Part shown: positions 42,178 through 54,664 of the stretch, in pieces
Numbering within the stretch: the first letter of the stretch is position 1
How the letters are laid out: every line of letters begins with the position of its first letter
NCBI GenBank assembly: GCA_016861185.1
Contig: BOKW01000010.1
Coordinates: 62,001 to 126,000 of the forward strand
DNA length: 64,000 nucleotides
Reading direction: 5' to 3'
Source: Betaproteobacteria bacterium
GTDB lineage: Bacteria; Pseudomonadota; Gammaproteobacteria; Burkholderiales; Burkholderiaceae_F
Notes under the pieces: generated by a model
The model's input: the letters and a program-made list of their open reading frames with translations, nothing else
The model's database searches: none
What the model was told of the DNA's origin: nothing
Program-made: the position numbers and the translations under genes

Positions 42178-43218
42178 ATGAGCAAGACGATCCGCCGTCG
42201 CGAGTTCCTCGCGACCTCGGCCGCCGCAATGGCCGCCGCCGCGCTTCCTTCGCTCGCAGCGGCGCAGGCGATCGAGAAGAAGAAGGTGACGATCGCGGTC
42301 GGCGGCAAGAACCTGCTGTACTACCTGCCGCTGACGATCGCCGAGCAGCTGAAGTACTTCGGCGCCGAGGGGCTCGACGTCGAGATCGTCGACTTCGCCG
42401 GCGGCGCGAAGGCGCTGCAGGCGGTGGTCGGCGGCAGCGCGGACGTCGTCTCCGGCGCGTTCGAGCACACGCTGAACATGCAGGCCAAGGGCCAGCCGAT
42501 GCGCGCGTTCGTGTTGCAGGGCCGCGCGCCGCAGATCGTTCTCGCGGTCAGCACGAAGACGATGCCGGACTTCAAGACCGTCGCGGACCTGAAGGGCAAG
42601 AAGATCGGCGTCACCGCGCCGGGCTCGTCGACCAACATCATGGCGAACTTCGTGCTCGCCAAGGCGGGGCTGAAGCCGGCCGACGTGTCGTACGTCGGCG
42701 TCGGCGCCTCGCAGGGGGCAGTCGCGGCGATGCGCGCGGGGCAGATCGACGCGATCTCGAACCTCGATCCGGTGATCACGATCCTTTCGCGTGCGGGTGA
42801 CATCAAGATCGTGTCGGACACGCGCGATCCGGCCGAGTCCGAGCGCGTTTTCGGCGGACCGATGCCGGCGGCGTGCCTGTACGCGCCGGTCGCCTTCCTC
42901 GAGAAGAACCCGAACACCGCGCAGGCGCTCGTCAACGCGATGGTGCGCGCGAACAAGTGGATCCAGCAGGCGGGCCCGTCGGACATCGTCAAGGTCGTTC
43001 CCGAGTCATACCTGCTCGGCGACCGCGCGATCTACATCGACGCGTTCCTGAAGGCGAAGGCGGCGCTGTCGCCCGACGGGCTGATCCCCGACGCCGGCTC
43101 GGCGACCGCGCTGCGAGCGTTGGCCAGCGTCGACGAGTCGATGGCCAAGGCCAAGCTCGATCTGAAGGCCAACTACACGAACGAGTTCGTCCGCAAGGCG
43201 CTGGCGAAGTACAAGTGA
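42178..43218 (+). CDS. NitT/TauT-type ABC importer substrate-binding protein (Tat signal)
   Basis: This 346-residue periplasmic protein starts MSKTIRRREFLATSAAAMAAAALPSLAAAQ, a twin-arginine-type signal with an Ala-x-Ala cut site near residue 29. The mature part (KVTIAVGGKNLLYYLPLTIAEQLKYFGAEGLDVEIVDFAGGAKALQAVVGGSADVVSG) is an NMT1/SsuA-like fold used for nitrate, sulfonates, taurine, pyrimidine precursors or organic acids. AAGGAG nine bases before the ATG fixes the start. Ligand not deducible. It heads the importer set with the ATPase and permease. Confidence 0.9.
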   Translation: MSKTIRRREFLATSAAAMAAAALPSLAAAQAIEKKKVTIAVGGKNLLYYLPLTIAEQLKYFGAEGLDVEIVDFAGGAKALQAVVGGSADVVSGAFEHTLNMQAKGQPMRAFVLQGRAPQIVLAVSTKTMPDFKTVADLKGKKIGVTAPGSSTNIMANFVLAKAGLKPADVSYVGVGASQGAVAAMRAGQIDAISNLDPVITILSRAGDIKIVSDTRDPAESERVFGGPMPAACLYAPVAFLEKNPNTAQALVNAMVRANKWIQQAGPSDIVKVVPESYLLGDRAIYIDAFLKAKAALSPDGLIPDAGSATALRALASVDESMAKAKLDLKANYTNEFVRKALAKYK

Positions 43219-43220
43219 GG

Positions 43221-43271
43221 CGTCGGCCGTCGGCCATAACGACGGACGACGGATCACGGATCACCGATCAC
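43221..43271 (+). repeat. heptamer array filling the gap before the ABC ATPase gene
   Basis: With period 7: CGTCGGC twice (43221-43234), a divergent unit, then GGACGAC, GGATCAC twice and CGATCAC up to 43271. The ATPase ATG begins five bases later. The array starts two bases after the binding-protein stop and occupies nearly the whole 57-base spacer, leaving no classical Shine-Dalgarno sequence. Confidence 0.7.
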
Positions 43272-43275
43272 GGAA

Positions 43276-44085
43276 ATGACCCCCGCGCTTTCGCTCGACA
43301 ACATCACCTGCACCTTCGTCTCGCGCGACGCGCCGGGGCAGCGCTATACCGCGGTGCGCGACGTTACGCTGGCGGTCGCGCCCGGCGAGTTCGTCAGCGT
43401 GGTCGGGCCGACCGGCTGCGGCAAAAGCACGCTGCTGAACGTCGCCGCGGGACTGCTGGCGCCGTCGGCCGGCAGCGTGCACGTATTCGGCGAACCGCTG
43501 GCGGGCATCAACGCGCGCGCCGGGTACATGTTCCAGTCCGAGGCGTTGATGCCCTGGCGCACCGCGCTCGACAACGTGATCGCCGGCCTGCAGTTCCGGG
43601 GCGTGGCCGACCGCGACGCGCGCCGGCAGGGCGAAGAGTGGTTGAGGCGCGTCGGACTCGGTGGCTTCGGCGACCGCTATCCGCACCAGCTCTCCGGCGG
43701 CATGCGCAAGCGCACCTCGCTCGCGCAGACGCTGGTGCTCGACCCCGACATCATTCTGATGGACGAGCCGTTCTCCGCGCTCGACATCCAGACGCGGCAG
43801 TTGATGGAGAACGAGGTGCTGGAACTGTGGGCCGCCAAGCGCAAGGCGGTGCTGTTCATCACGCACGACCTGGACGAGGCGATCGCGATGAGCGACCGCG
43901 TCGTCGTGCTGTCGGCCGGACCCGCATCGCACCCGATCGGCGAGTTCGCGATCGACCTGCCGCGCCCGCGCGACGTCGCCGAAGTGCGCGTCGCGCCGCG
44001 TTTCATCGAGCTGCACAAGGCGATCTGGGACGTACTGCGCGAGGAAGTGCTGAAGGGCTACGAGCAGCAGAAGAGGGCGGCGTGA
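43276..44085 (+). CDS. NitT/TauT-type ABC importer ATP-binding protein
   Basis: This 269-residue ATPase has Walker A GPTGCGKST (44-52), Q-loop FQSEALMPWRTALDN, signature LSGGMRKRTSLAQTL (LSGGM rather than LSGGQ, as usual in this branch), Walker B IILMDEPFSALD and the switch histidine in FITHDLDEAIAMSD. It powers import with the following permease. The ATG at 43276 has no good Shine-Dalgarno sequence because a heptamer array abuts it. The stop overlaps the possible GTG start of the permease. Confidence 0.94.
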   Translation: MTPALSLDNITCTFVSRDAPGQRYTAVRDVTLAVAPGEFVSVVGPTGCGKSTLLNVAAGLLAPSAGSVHVFGEPLAGINARAGYMFQSEALMPWRTALDNVIAGLQFRGVADRDARRQGEEWLRRVGLGGFGDRYPHQLSGGMRKRTSLAQTLVLDPDIILMDEPFSALDIQTRQLMENEVLELWAAKRKAVLFITHDLDEAIAMSDRVVVLSAGPASHPIGEFAIDLPRPRDVAEVRVAPRFIELHKAIWDVLREEVLKGYEQQKRAA

Positions 44086-44957
44086 CGGATCCGTTGTCCG
44101 CTGTCCGCAGTCCGTCGGCCGGCCAGGCGATGCTGAAGTACCTGAAGCCCAACCAGAAGAACCTGCGCTTCTGGCAGCTCGGCGTGCTGGTCGCCGTGTT
44201 CGTCGTCTGGCACGTGCTGACCAAACCGGGCCTGATCCCGCCGATCTTCTTCGACAACGACCGGCAGGCCGCGTTCTTCTTCGGCGAGCCGATCAAGATC
44301 TTCGCGCGCATCTGGGACTGGTTCTTCGGTGTGCGCGACATCTACGGCCACCTGTGGGTGACGCTGCTCGAAACCGTGCTCGCGTTCGCGATCGGAACGG
44401 TCGCGGGCCTCGCGGTCGGCATGTGGCTTGCGCTGTCGCCGCTCGCCGCCGCGATCTTCGACCCGTACATCAAGGCGCTGAACTCGATGCCGCGCGTGAT
44501 CCTGGCGCCGATCTTCGCGGTCTGGTTCGGGCTCGGCATCGCCTCGAAGGTCGCGCTCGGTTTCACGCTGGTCTTCTTCATCGTGTTCTTCAACGTCTAC
44601 CAGGGCGTCAAGGAAGTCAGCCCGACGGTGCTCGCCAGCGCGCGCATGCTCGGCGCGAGCCAGCGGCAGCTTCTGCGGCACGTCTACCTGCCGAGCGCGA
44701 CGAGCTGGGTGTTCTCTTCGCTGCACACGTCGGTGGGGCTCGCCTTCGTCGGCGCGGTGGTCGGCGAGTACCTGGGTTCTGCGCGTGGCGTGGGTTATCT
44801 GATCCTGCAGGCCGAGGGCACCTTCGACATCAACACGGTGATGGCCGGCATCCTCGTGCTCACCGCCTTCGCGCTGGTGCTCGATTGGGTCGTCGGCGTC
44901 GTCGAGAAGCGGCTGATGAAGTGGCAGCCGCGCTCAGGTGAAACCGAAAAACTCTGA
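44082..44957 (+). CDS. NitT/TauT-type ABC importer permease
   Basis: This 291-residue inner-membrane protein has about six helices and the BPD-transport signature at ASARMLGASQRQLLRHVYLPSATSWVFSSL (the EAA loop contacting the ATPase). Later segments include VGLAFVGAVVGEYLGSARGVGYLILQ. Two starts are possible: GTG at 44082, overlapping the ATPase stop and preceded by AGAGGG, or ATG at 44130, preceded by a poor site. With the GTG, residues 3-12 would be encoded by a heptamer array. I prefer the GTG, with moderate certainty. Confidence 0.9.
   Translation: MTDPLSAVRSPSAGQAMLKYLKPNQKNLRFWQLGVLVAVFVVWHVLTKPGLIPPIFFDNDRQAAFFFGEPIKIFARIWDWFFGVRDIYGHLWVTLLETVLAFAIGTVAGLAVGMWLALSPLAAAIFDPYIKALNSMPRVILAPIFAVWFGLGIASKVALGFTLVFFIVFFNVYQGVKEVSPTVLASARMLGASQRQLLRHVYLPSATSWVFSSLHTSVGLAFVGAVVGEYLGSARGVGYLILQAEGTFDINTVMAGILVLTAFALVLDWVVGVVEKRLMKWQPRSGETEKL
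44089..44116 (+). repeat. heptamer array at the ABC ATPase-permease junction
   Basis: Four units of the form RTCCGYN (ATCCGTT, GTCCGCT, GTCCGCA, GTCCGTC) lie four bases after the ATPase stop and before the ATG at 44130. The sequence is related to the reverse complement of the GGATYGC family. Confidence 0.55.
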
Positions 44958-45054
44958 CCCCATTTCGTTCGATCAGGTTATGGCTTGGCAGGTAGCATCG
45001 GCCGGTGGAATCGCCGCAACGTGACGCGCCGACGAGTGCGCCGAAGGGACGAAC

Positions 45055-46482
45055 GTGACGACGACCGCTGAATCGTGGCAAATGCAGACGCCGGTCACGC
45101 CGTTCTGGCGGCGTATGCCGAAGTTCTTCCTGTTTCCGGCGGCGCGTGCGCCGATGATCCGTATCGCGGTCGGCGGTCTGGCCTACGGGGTCGGCGGCTG
45201 GGTGTTCGGGCGCAACCTGTTCACTTCGCCCGCGTTCGCCACGCTGTTCCTGTTTGCGGTACTGCTCGCGGTGTCGGTGTTCATCGCGCGCTACGGCTTC
45301 CTCGTGATCGAACGCACCGCGGCCGGCTACCTGCATCCGAGCCAGTATCCGGAGTTCGGCGAGCAGGGCAGTCCGTACCGGCCGTACAAGATGTTCCTGG
45401 TCATGATGGTCGTGCCGGTGCTGATCGGCATCGTCAGCGCGGTCTTCACGAGTCCGCTGCTGATGGTGCTGCTGTTCATCGCGTTCGCCGCGCTGCTGCC
45501 CGCGAGCACGATCGTGATGACGATGACCGACAGCTTCTTCGAGGCGGTCAATCCGGCGCGCGCGCTCGAGGTGGCGCGCAAGATCGGCAAGCCCTACTGG
45601 GGGCTGTGCCTGTTCCTGCTGCTGCTGATGCTCAGTTCGCAGCAAGCGAGCGAACTGCTGATGCCCAGGCTGCTCGACCCGCAGATGGAAGCGCAGGCGA
45701 AGTCGATCGGACCGGGAACGGACCTGTCGGCGCTGGCCGGCGCGCTCGGCCGCGCGATGGCCACCGCCTTCTTCATCGCCGGCTTCGTCGGCAACTACTT
45801 CTTCATCCTGATGTGCGTGCTGATCGGCTACGTGATGTATCAGTACGCCGACCGCCTCGGGGTTTCGGTGGTCGGCCCCGGCGAGGTCGCGACGACCGGG
45901 CGCGTCAGCTCACGCGAACACCAGCGCCGCATGCGCGACGCGATGATCGGCCAGATGGTCGCGGCCGGCGAGATCCGCGAGGCGATCGACACGCTGAACG
46001 ACGATCTGCGCGACCGGCCGAGCGACCTGGCGCTGCACGCGCGACTGCACAAACTGCTGCTGATCGAAGGTTCGGCGCCGCGCATCGAGGACCACACCGA
46101 GCGTTATCTGGAGCTGCTGATCAAGAGCGACAACGCCAAGGAGGCGCTGCCGCTGGTCGAGGAGGCGTACGGCCGCAAGGCGGACTGGGAGCCGCGCAAG
46201 CTCGAGCACGTGGCGCCGCTGGCGCGCGCGGCGCTCGAGGCAGGCAAACCGCAGCTCGCCGCGCAGCTGATCCGCGGCTTCGACAGGAAACACAGGATGC
46301 ACCCCGACATCCCGCAGATCTACCTGATCGGCGCCAAGCTGCTGGTGCAGTCGGGCAACACGGCGCAGGCGCAGCGCATCCTCGAGCACCTGGTCGCCAG
46401 CTACGCGGAGAACCCGGTCGCGGCGGAGGCGAAGCGGCTCGCCGAGCGGCTTGCGCAGCTTGCGCAGCCGCGCAAGGCTTGA
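45055..46482 (+). CDS. four-helix membrane protein with C-terminal TPR-like domain
   Basis: This 475-residue protein has hydrophobic segments at about 35-53, 60-82, 118-160 (two helices), 180-200 and 228-262. A soluble C-terminal part follows, with helical repeats (MIGQMVAAGEIREAIDTLNDDLRDRPSDLALHARLHKLLL, ERYLELLIKSDNAKEALPLVEEAYGRK, IPQIYLIGAKLLVQSGNTAQAQRILEHLVASY). I do not recognise a named family; the membrane part recalls DUF4013-like proteins. The start is GTG 45055 with AAGGGAC upstream. It converges with a rhomboid-TPR gene whose stop is six bases away, and its role is unknown. Confidence 0.75.
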   Translation: MTTTAESWQMQTPVTPFWRRMPKFFLFPAARAPMIRIAVGGLAYGVGGWVFGRNLFTSPAFATLFLFAVLLAVSVFIARYGFLVIERTAAGYLHPSQYPEFGEQGSPYRPYKMFLVMMVVPVLIGIVSAVFTSPLLMVLLFIAFAALLPASTIVMTMTDSFFEAVNPARALEVARKIGKPYWGLCLFLLLLMLSSQQASELLMPRLLDPQMEAQAKSIGPGTDLSALAGALGRAMATAFFIAGFVGNYFFILMCVLIGYVMYQYADRLGVSVVGPGEVATTGRVSSREHQRRMRDAMIGQMVAAGEIREAIDTLNDDLRDRPSDLALHARLHKLLLIEGSAPRIEDHTERYLELLIKSDNAKEALPLVEEAYGRKADWEPRKLEHVAPLARAALEAGKPQLAAQLIRGFDRKHRMHPDIPQIYLIGAKLLVQSGNTAQAQRILEHLVASYAENPVAAEAKRLAERLAQLAQPRKA

Positions 46483-46488
46483 ACGTCG

Positions 46489-48051
46489 TCAGTGACTGAG
46501 ATCGATCCGCAGCGTGTCGGGGCCACCGCGCGTCGAGGAGCGCGTGGTCGCGCGGATCGTGTTGGGCGGCTGCGCTTTCGGCGCCAGCCCGCCGATTTCG
46601 CTCGGTGACGGGAAGTATTTCGACAGGCGCTGCCGCACGGTTTCGGCCTGCTGCTTCAGCCCGTAGCGCGTATAGGTCGTGAACAGTCCCAGCAGGCAGT
46701 CGGCGATCTGCCGCGCATACAGGCTGCGCAGGTTGTCGTCGCCGAGCAGCCGGTCGAGCACCTGCAGCGCCGCGGCGTGCTCGCGCGAACGAACGAGGCG
46801 GCGCGCGAGCCGAAGTTGCTCGTCGACCGGCAGCGCCTGCAGCACTTTCGGCTGGCTCATCTGCAGGAAAACTTTGCGCAGCTCCTCGGGTGCGTGCCTC
46901 TTGCGCTGCCAGAGGATGCGCAGCGCCGCGTCGGCGAGCGTCTTCTCGTCGTGGCCCAGCAGCGCGATGTTGAAGTAGGCGATCAGAAACTCGAGGTTGT
47001 CGGGGTGCAGTTCGACCAGTTCGCGGTAAAGCTGCGCCGCGCGCTTGGTGTCGAGCCGCGCAGCGGCGGCCTGCGCCTGCGCGAGCAGGGACGACCGCTT
47101 CTCGGCCTGGCGTTCGTCGGCGTAGGCCTCGTCGAGCACGCGGTCGACCTTCTTCGGGTCGCGCGGCCGCAGCAGCCACGCGATCAGCGCGCCGAAGACG
47201 AAGCCGCCCAGATGCGCGGCGTAGGCCACGCGCGAGCCCGGCGCGGACGCCCACTGGTACAGCTCGTTGACGATCCACACCGGCAGCAGCGCCAGCGCGG
47301 GAACGCGCGCGGTGTCGAAATAGAAGACGATCCAGTAGAACACCGGCACACGGCGCGTCCAGTACAGCACCGCGACCATCGCCATCGCACCCGAGATCGC
47401 GCCCGAGGCGCCGATCAGCATGCCGCCCGAAAACAGCGAAAACAGCCCGCCGGCGAGCGCGCCGCTCGCCACGTAGCCGAGCAGGAAGCGCACGCGCCCG
47501 AGCGCGGCCTCGGCGAAAGGACCCGCGAGCAGCAGCACGATCATGTTCCCCAGCCAATGGCCGAAGTCGCCGTGCAGGAACTGGTGCGTCAGGAAGCGCC
47601 AGGGCTCCGCAGGGCCGGGCTTCAGCGCGTAGCGCTCGGTGAACGCGCGCGCGAGCATCGACTCGAAGCGCTCGCGCTGCTCGCGCCACTGCTCGTACAC
47701 CGGATCGTCGCTGCGGATCACGCGGCCGGCCTTCAGATCGCGCATGAAGTCGGCGTCGCTCTGCATCAGCATCACCGCGGGCAGCACGCCCGCCTGCGCA
47801 GGGATCGAGCGCAGGCGCTCGATGCGCTCGAGCGCTTCGGCGTCGGTGCGGTCCAGCAGCCAGTTGCGGTAGCGCGGCAGCTCGATCTTCGGCAGTTCGC
47901 TCTGCGCGTAGTTCTCGAACGCGGCGCGGTAGATCGCGTCGTCGCGCGACTGCAGAAAGAAGAAGACGATCGCGTTGACCAGGATCAGCGCGAGCGTGAT
48001 CGCCGGCAGCGACTTGGCCGAAAAGCGCGTCTGATACGGAATGATCAGCAT
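46489..48051 (-). CDS. rhomboid-family intramembrane serine protease with TPR-like tail
   Basis: This 520-residue protein has a first helix (about 16-34) and a long charged insert to residue 150. The rhomboid core follows: [22 protein letters not shown], the catalytic serine Ser216 in IGASGAISG and the catalytic His280 in [11 protein letters not shown]. This is an intact Ser-His dyad. Residues from about 310 form TPR-like helices ([38 protein letters not shown]). Rhomboids cut transmembrane substrates; the target is unknown. Its 5' end overlaps transaldolase by seven bases on the same strand. Confidence 0.9.
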   Translation of the reverse strand: MLIIPYQTRFSAKSLPAITLALILVNAIVFFFLQSRDDAIYRAAFENYAQSELPKIELPRYRNWLLDRTDAEALERIERLRSIPAQAGVLPAVMLMQSDADFMRDLKAGRVIRSDDPVYEQWREQRERFESMLARAFTERYALKPGPAEPWRFLTHQFLHGDFGHWLGNMIVLLLAGPFAEAALGRVRFLLGYVASGALAGGLFSLFSGGMLIGASGAISGAMAMVAVLYWTRRVPVFYWIVFYFDTARVPALALLPVWIVNELYQWASAPGSRVAYAAHLGGFVFGALIAWLLRPRDPKKVDRVLDEAYADERQAEKRSSLLAQAQAAAARLDTKRAAQLYRELVELHPDNLEFLIAYFNIALLGHDEKTLADAALRILWQRKRHAPEELRKVFLQMSQPKVLQALPVDEQLRLARRLVRSREHAAALQVLDRLLGDDNLRSLYARQIADCLLGLFTTYTRYGLKQQAETVRQRLSKYFPSPSEIGGLAPKAQPPNTIRATTRSSTRGGPDTLRIDLSH

Positions 48052-49010
48052 TGCGCGACCGGCTCGGTGGCGAGTTCGGCGATCAGCCGCTGCAGCTTGA
48101 CCGCGTCGGCCGCGAAGATGCGGATGCCTTCGGCGAGCTTTTCGGTCGCCATTGCATCGTCGTTCAGCGCGTAGCGGAAGTCGGCCTCGGCCAAGGGCGC
48201 GCGCGTCGAGGTCTGCGCCGGCGGCACGAGCGCGCGTTCGAGCTTGCCTTCGGACGTCGCGAGCTGCTCGAGCAGCTCGGGGCTGATCGTCAGCAGATCG
48301 CAGCCGGCGAGCGCCACGATCTGGCCGAGATTGCGGAAGCTCGCGCCCATGATCTCGGTCGGATAGCCGCCGCCCTTCAGCCGCGCGTAGATCGCATGCA
48401 CAGAACGCACGCCGGGGTCGTTGGCGCCGGCATTGGCCGCTTCGTCCCAGCCCGCTCCGACCGCCCGCTTGTGCCAGTCGTAGATGCGGCCGACGAAAGG
48501 CGAAATCAGCGTGGCGCCGGCATCGGCCGCGGCCTGCGCCTGCGCGACCGAGAACAGCAGCGTCATGTTGCAGTGGATGCCCTCACGCTCCAGCAATTCG
48601 GCCGCGCGGATGCCTTCCCAGGTCGACGCGATCTTGATCAGCACGCGGCTGCGCCCGACGCCCTGCGCTTCGTACAGTGCGATCAGGCGGCGCGCGCGCT
48701 CGATCGTCGCGCGCGTGTCGAAGGACAGCCGCGCGTCGACCTCGGTCGAGACGCGGCCGTCGATCAGCTTCAGGATTGCTACGCCGAAGGCGACCAGCAC
48801 GCGGTCGAGCAGCCGTTCGGCCGGCGCGCCGCGGGCGGGCGCCACCGCGGTGCGGATCAGCGGCGCGTACTGCGGGCTCTGCGCGGCCTTCAGGATCAGC
48901 GACGGATTGGTCGTCGCGTCGCGCGGCCGATGGCGCGCGATCGCGGCGATGTCGCCCGTATCGGCGACAATCGTCGTAAAGCGCTTCAGTTGCTCGAGCA
49001 GCGCGGGCAT
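48045..49010 (-). CDS. tal: transaldolase
   Basis: This 321-residue class I aldolase-type enzyme of the non-oxidative pentose phosphate pathway transfers a dihydroxyacetone unit. [12 protein letters not shown] is near residue 31. The Schiff-base lysine is Lys126 in [26 protein letters not shown] and [12 protein letters not shown] are standard for the TalB type, and the protein has the usual length. The ATG at 49010 was chosen by homology ([20 protein letters not shown]). It is upstream of and overlaps the rhomboid gene, and is divergent from carA across 166 bases. Confidence 0.96.
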   Translation of the reverse strand: MPALLEQLKRFTTIVADTGDIAAIARHRPRDATTNPSLILKAAQSPQYAPLIRTAVAPARGAPAERLLDRVLVAFGVAILKLIDGRVSTEVDARLSFDTRATIERARRLIALYEAQGVGRSRVLIKIASTWEGIRAAELLEREGIHCNMTLLFSVAQAQAAADAGATLISPFVGRIYDWHKRAVGAGWDEAANAGANDPGVRSVHAIYARLKGGGYPTEIMGASFRNLGQIVALAGCDLLTISPELLEQLATSEGKLERALVPPAQTSTRAPLAEADFRYALNDDAMATEKLAEGIRIFAADAVKLQRLIAELATEPVAQC

Positions 49011-49057
49011 AACGGTCGACGCTAGCAGCGTGGACGGATCGGCGAAGGTCGGAAAGC

Positions 49058-49063
49058 TATACT
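49058..49063 (+). promoter_or_regulatory. candidate -10 box for carAB
   Basis: TATACT lies about 115 bases before the carA start in the tal-carA divergent gap. A matching -35 at 17 bases is not convincing. Confidence 0.3.
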
Positions 49064-49176
49064 TCGCCAGTTTAACTTTCGCGATCGCGCCGGCGGCGGA
49101 ATTCCCGTACCGCGCATCGCTGATGCACCGCCGGCCGGCGCGATGCCGGAGGCGGACGGTGCGCCGAGGAGCCTGC

Positions 49177-50319
49177 TTGTCTTCCCTGATTGCTGATTCT
49201 CGTCCCCTCGCGCTGCTCGCGCTGGCCGACGGGACGGTCTTCCGCGGCCGTTCGATCGGCGCCGAAGGCTCCGCGGTCGGCGAAGTCGTGTTCAACACGG
49301 CGATGACCGGCTACCAGGAGATCCTGACCGACCCGAGCTATTGCCGTCAGCTCGTCACGCTGACCTATCCGCACATCGGCAATACCGGCACCAACGCCGA
49401 GGACGTCGAGGCGAGCCGCGTACACGCCGCCGGGTTGATCGTGCGCGACCTGCCGCGCGTGCACTCGAACTTCCGCGCGCAGGAGTCGCTCGGCGACTAC
49501 CTGCGGCGCGAAAAGACCGTCGCGATCGCCGACATCGACACGCGCAAGCTGACGCGCATCCTGCGCGACCGGGGCGCACAGCCGGGTGCGATCCTGGTCG
49601 GCGCCGACGAAGCGGAAGCAGTGCGGCTGGCGCGTTCGTTCCCCGGCATGGCGGGGCTCGACCTGGCGAAGGTCGTCTCGGCGCCCGAGCCGTACGAGTG
49701 GCCCGAAACCGCGTGGGCGCTCGGCGCGGGCTACGGCACGCTTGCGGAACCGAAGCGGCACGTCGTGGCGTACGACTTCGGCGTCAAGCGCAACATCCTG
49801 CGGCTGCTCGCGAGCCGGGGCTGCCGCATCACGGTCGTTCCGGCGCAGACGCCTGCGGCCGAAGCGATCCGTCTGAAGCCGGACGGCGTGTTCCTGTCGA
49901 ACGGTCCCGGCGACCCGGAGCCGTGCGACTACGCGATCGAAGCGACGCGCGAGTTGATCGCGCGCGGCTATCCGACCTTCGGCATCTGCCTCGGCCACCA
50001 GATCATGGGGCTCGCCTCGGGCGGGCGGACGCTGAAGATGAAGTTCGGTCATCACGGCGCGAACCATCCGGTGCAGGACCTCGACACCGGGCGGGTCGCG
50101 ATCACCTCGCAGAACCACGGTTTCGCGGTCGATCCGAAATCGCTGCCGGAACACTGCAAGGTCACGCACGTGTCGCTGTTCGACGGCACGCTGCAGGGCT
50201 TCCGCCGCACCGACAAGCCCGCGTTCTGCTTCCAGGGCCATCCCGAGGCGAGCCCGGGCCCGCACGACATCGCGTACCTCTTCGATCGCTTCGTGAAACT
50301 CATCGACGAACGCAAGTAG
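49177..50319 (+). CDS. carA: carbamoyl-phosphate synthase small subunit
   Basis: This 380-residue glutaminase subunit passes ammonia to CarB for arginine and pyrimidine synthesis. The N-terminal domain reads [42 protein letters not shown]. The class I amidotransferase triad is Cys271 (GICLGHQIM), His355 and Glu357 (GHPEASPGP). I place the start at a TTG (49177) because GAGGAG lies just before it, no ATG or GTG fits, and the length is then normal. carB starts directly after the stop codon. Confidence 0.95.
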   Translation: MSSLIADSRPLALLALADGTVFRGRSIGAEGSAVGEVVFNTAMTGYQEILTDPSYCRQLVTLTYPHIGNTGTNAEDVEASRVHAAGLIVRDLPRVHSNFRAQESLGDYLRREKTVAIADIDTRKLTRILRDRGAQPGAILVGADEAEAVRLARSFPGMAGLDLAKVVSAPEPYEWPETAWALGAGYGTLAEPKRHVVAYDFGVKRNILRLLASRGCRITVVPAQTPAAEAIRLKPDGVFLSNGPGDPEPCDYAIEATRELIARGYPTFGICLGHQIMGLASGGRTLKMKFGHHGANHPVQDLDTGRVAITSQNHGFAVDPKSLPEHCKVTHVSLFDGTLQGFRRTDKPAFCFQGHPEASPGPHDIAYLFDRFVKLIDERK

Positions 50320-53544
<3,225 letters not shown>

Positions 53545-53595
53545 CGGCTGTTCCGGCTTGCGCCGCCGCGCGCTGCTCGCTAAATTCTGCGCATC

Positions 53596-53626
53596 GGCCC
53601 CGGCAGTGCCGGGGCCTTGTTTTTTT
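53596..53626 (+). terminator. intrinsic terminator of carAB
   Basis: GGCCCCGGC/GCCGGGGCC (9-bp stem, loop AGT) is followed by TTGTTTTTTT. It ends 20 bases before the greA ATG, so greA either depends on read-through or has a promoter overlapping this site. Confidence 0.9.
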
Positions 53627-53645
53627 CGCTTTTTCCGGAACCGTC

Positions 53646-54119
53646 ATGCCCATCCCGATCACCGCGCGCGGTGCCGAGAAACTGAAAGCCGAGCTGCAGC
53701 GGCTGAAGGCCGTCGATCGTCCGGCGATCATCCAGTCGATCAAGGAAGCGCGGGACAAAGGCGACCTCTCTGAGAACGCCGAATACGATGCCGCGCGCGA
53801 GCGCCAGGGTTTCATCGAGGGGCGGATCCAGGAGCTGGAAGGCAAGCTCGCGGCGCTGCAGGTCATCGACCCGGCGACCGTCGACGCCGGCGGGCGCATC
53901 GTCTTCGGCGCGACCGTCGAGCTGGAGGATCAGAGCACGGGCGAAGTCGTCAAGTACCAGATCGTCGGCGACGATGAGGCCGACATCAAGGCGGGGCTGA
54001 TTTCGATCTCGAGTCCGATCGCGCGCGCGCTGATCGGCCGCAGCGAAGGCGATACTGCCGAGGTGCTCGCCCCGTCGGGCAAGCGCCACTACGACATCCT
54101 GAGCGTCGTCTACGAGTAG
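53646..54119 (+). CDS. greA: transcription elongation factor GreA
   Basis: This 157-residue factor rescues backtracked RNA polymerase by promoting transcript cleavage. The coiled-coil finger ([53 protein letters not shown]) contains the conserved acidic tip D-x-S-E-N-A-E-Y. The C-terminal FKBP-like domain is present ([18 protein letters not shown]). It lies 101 bases after carB, the normal order, and converges with yhbY with an 11-base gap. Confidence 0.97.
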   Translation: MPIPITARGAEKLKAELQRLKAVDRPAIIQSIKEARDKGDLSENAEYDAARERQGFIEGRIQELEGKLAALQVIDPATVDAGGRIVFGATVELEDQSTGEVVKYQIVGDDEADIKAGLISISSPIARALIGRSEGDTAEVLAPSGKRHYDILSVVYE

Positions 54120-54130
54120 CGGGCGACGCC

Positions 54131-54613
54131 TCAGCGGCTGCGCGAACCCGGTTTGCCCTTGGCCGTGCGCCGCGCGGTGCGCTCGATCGGCTTGGCCGGT
54201 CGGCGCGGCGCCGGTTTCGGCGCGGTCGCGCGGATCTCGCGCCGATCGGCCTTCGTGCGCACGGGCGCGGCCGGGGGCGTCTTGCCGGCGAGCGTCCGGC
54301 GCATGCGCGGCGCGGTCTCGGTCGCCTTCGCCTCGTCGGGCCTCGGCCGGAACAGCACGAACAGCTTGCCGATCATCTGCACGCGCGCCGCGCCGAGCCG
54401 CTCGGCGACCGCGCGGAAAATGTCGTCGCGCTCCGCGCGATCGTCGCCGGGCACGCGAACCTTGATCAGTTCGTGCGCGGTCAGGGCGCGGTCGATTTCC
54501 TTGACGACGGCGTCGGTCAGCCCGCTCGCGCCCAGCAGCACCACCGGATCGAGGCGGTGCGCCGCGCCCTTGAGTTGCTGCCGTTGTTTCGGCGTCAGTT
54601 CGATTTCCGCCAT
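54131..54613 (-). CDS. yhbY: YhbY-type CRM-domain RNA-binding protein with long basic tail
   Basis: This 160-residue protein has a CRM domain at residues 1-95 ([49 protein letters not shown], then the GKLFVLFRP strand). YhbY/CRM proteins bind pre-50S particles. The 65-residue C-terminal extension, about 40% Arg/Lys with Ala and Pro and no hydrophobic core, is not in E. coli YhbY (97 residues). It is probably disordered and RNA-binding. It is divergent from rlmE by 51 bases, a conserved layout that links two 50S biogenesis genes. Confidence 0.92.
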   Translation of the reverse strand: MAEIELTPKQRQQLKGAAHRLDPVVLLGASGLTDAVVKEIDRALTAHELIKVRVPGDDRAERDDIFRAVAERLGAARVQMIGKLFVLFRPRPDEAKATETAPRMRRTLAGKTPPAAPVRTKADRREIRATAPKPAPRRPAKPIERTARRTAKGKPGSRSR

Positions 54614-54664
54614 CTCCGGCTCCCGTTTGAAACTAGTCTAGCCTTCGATCGACCGATCGCTGCC

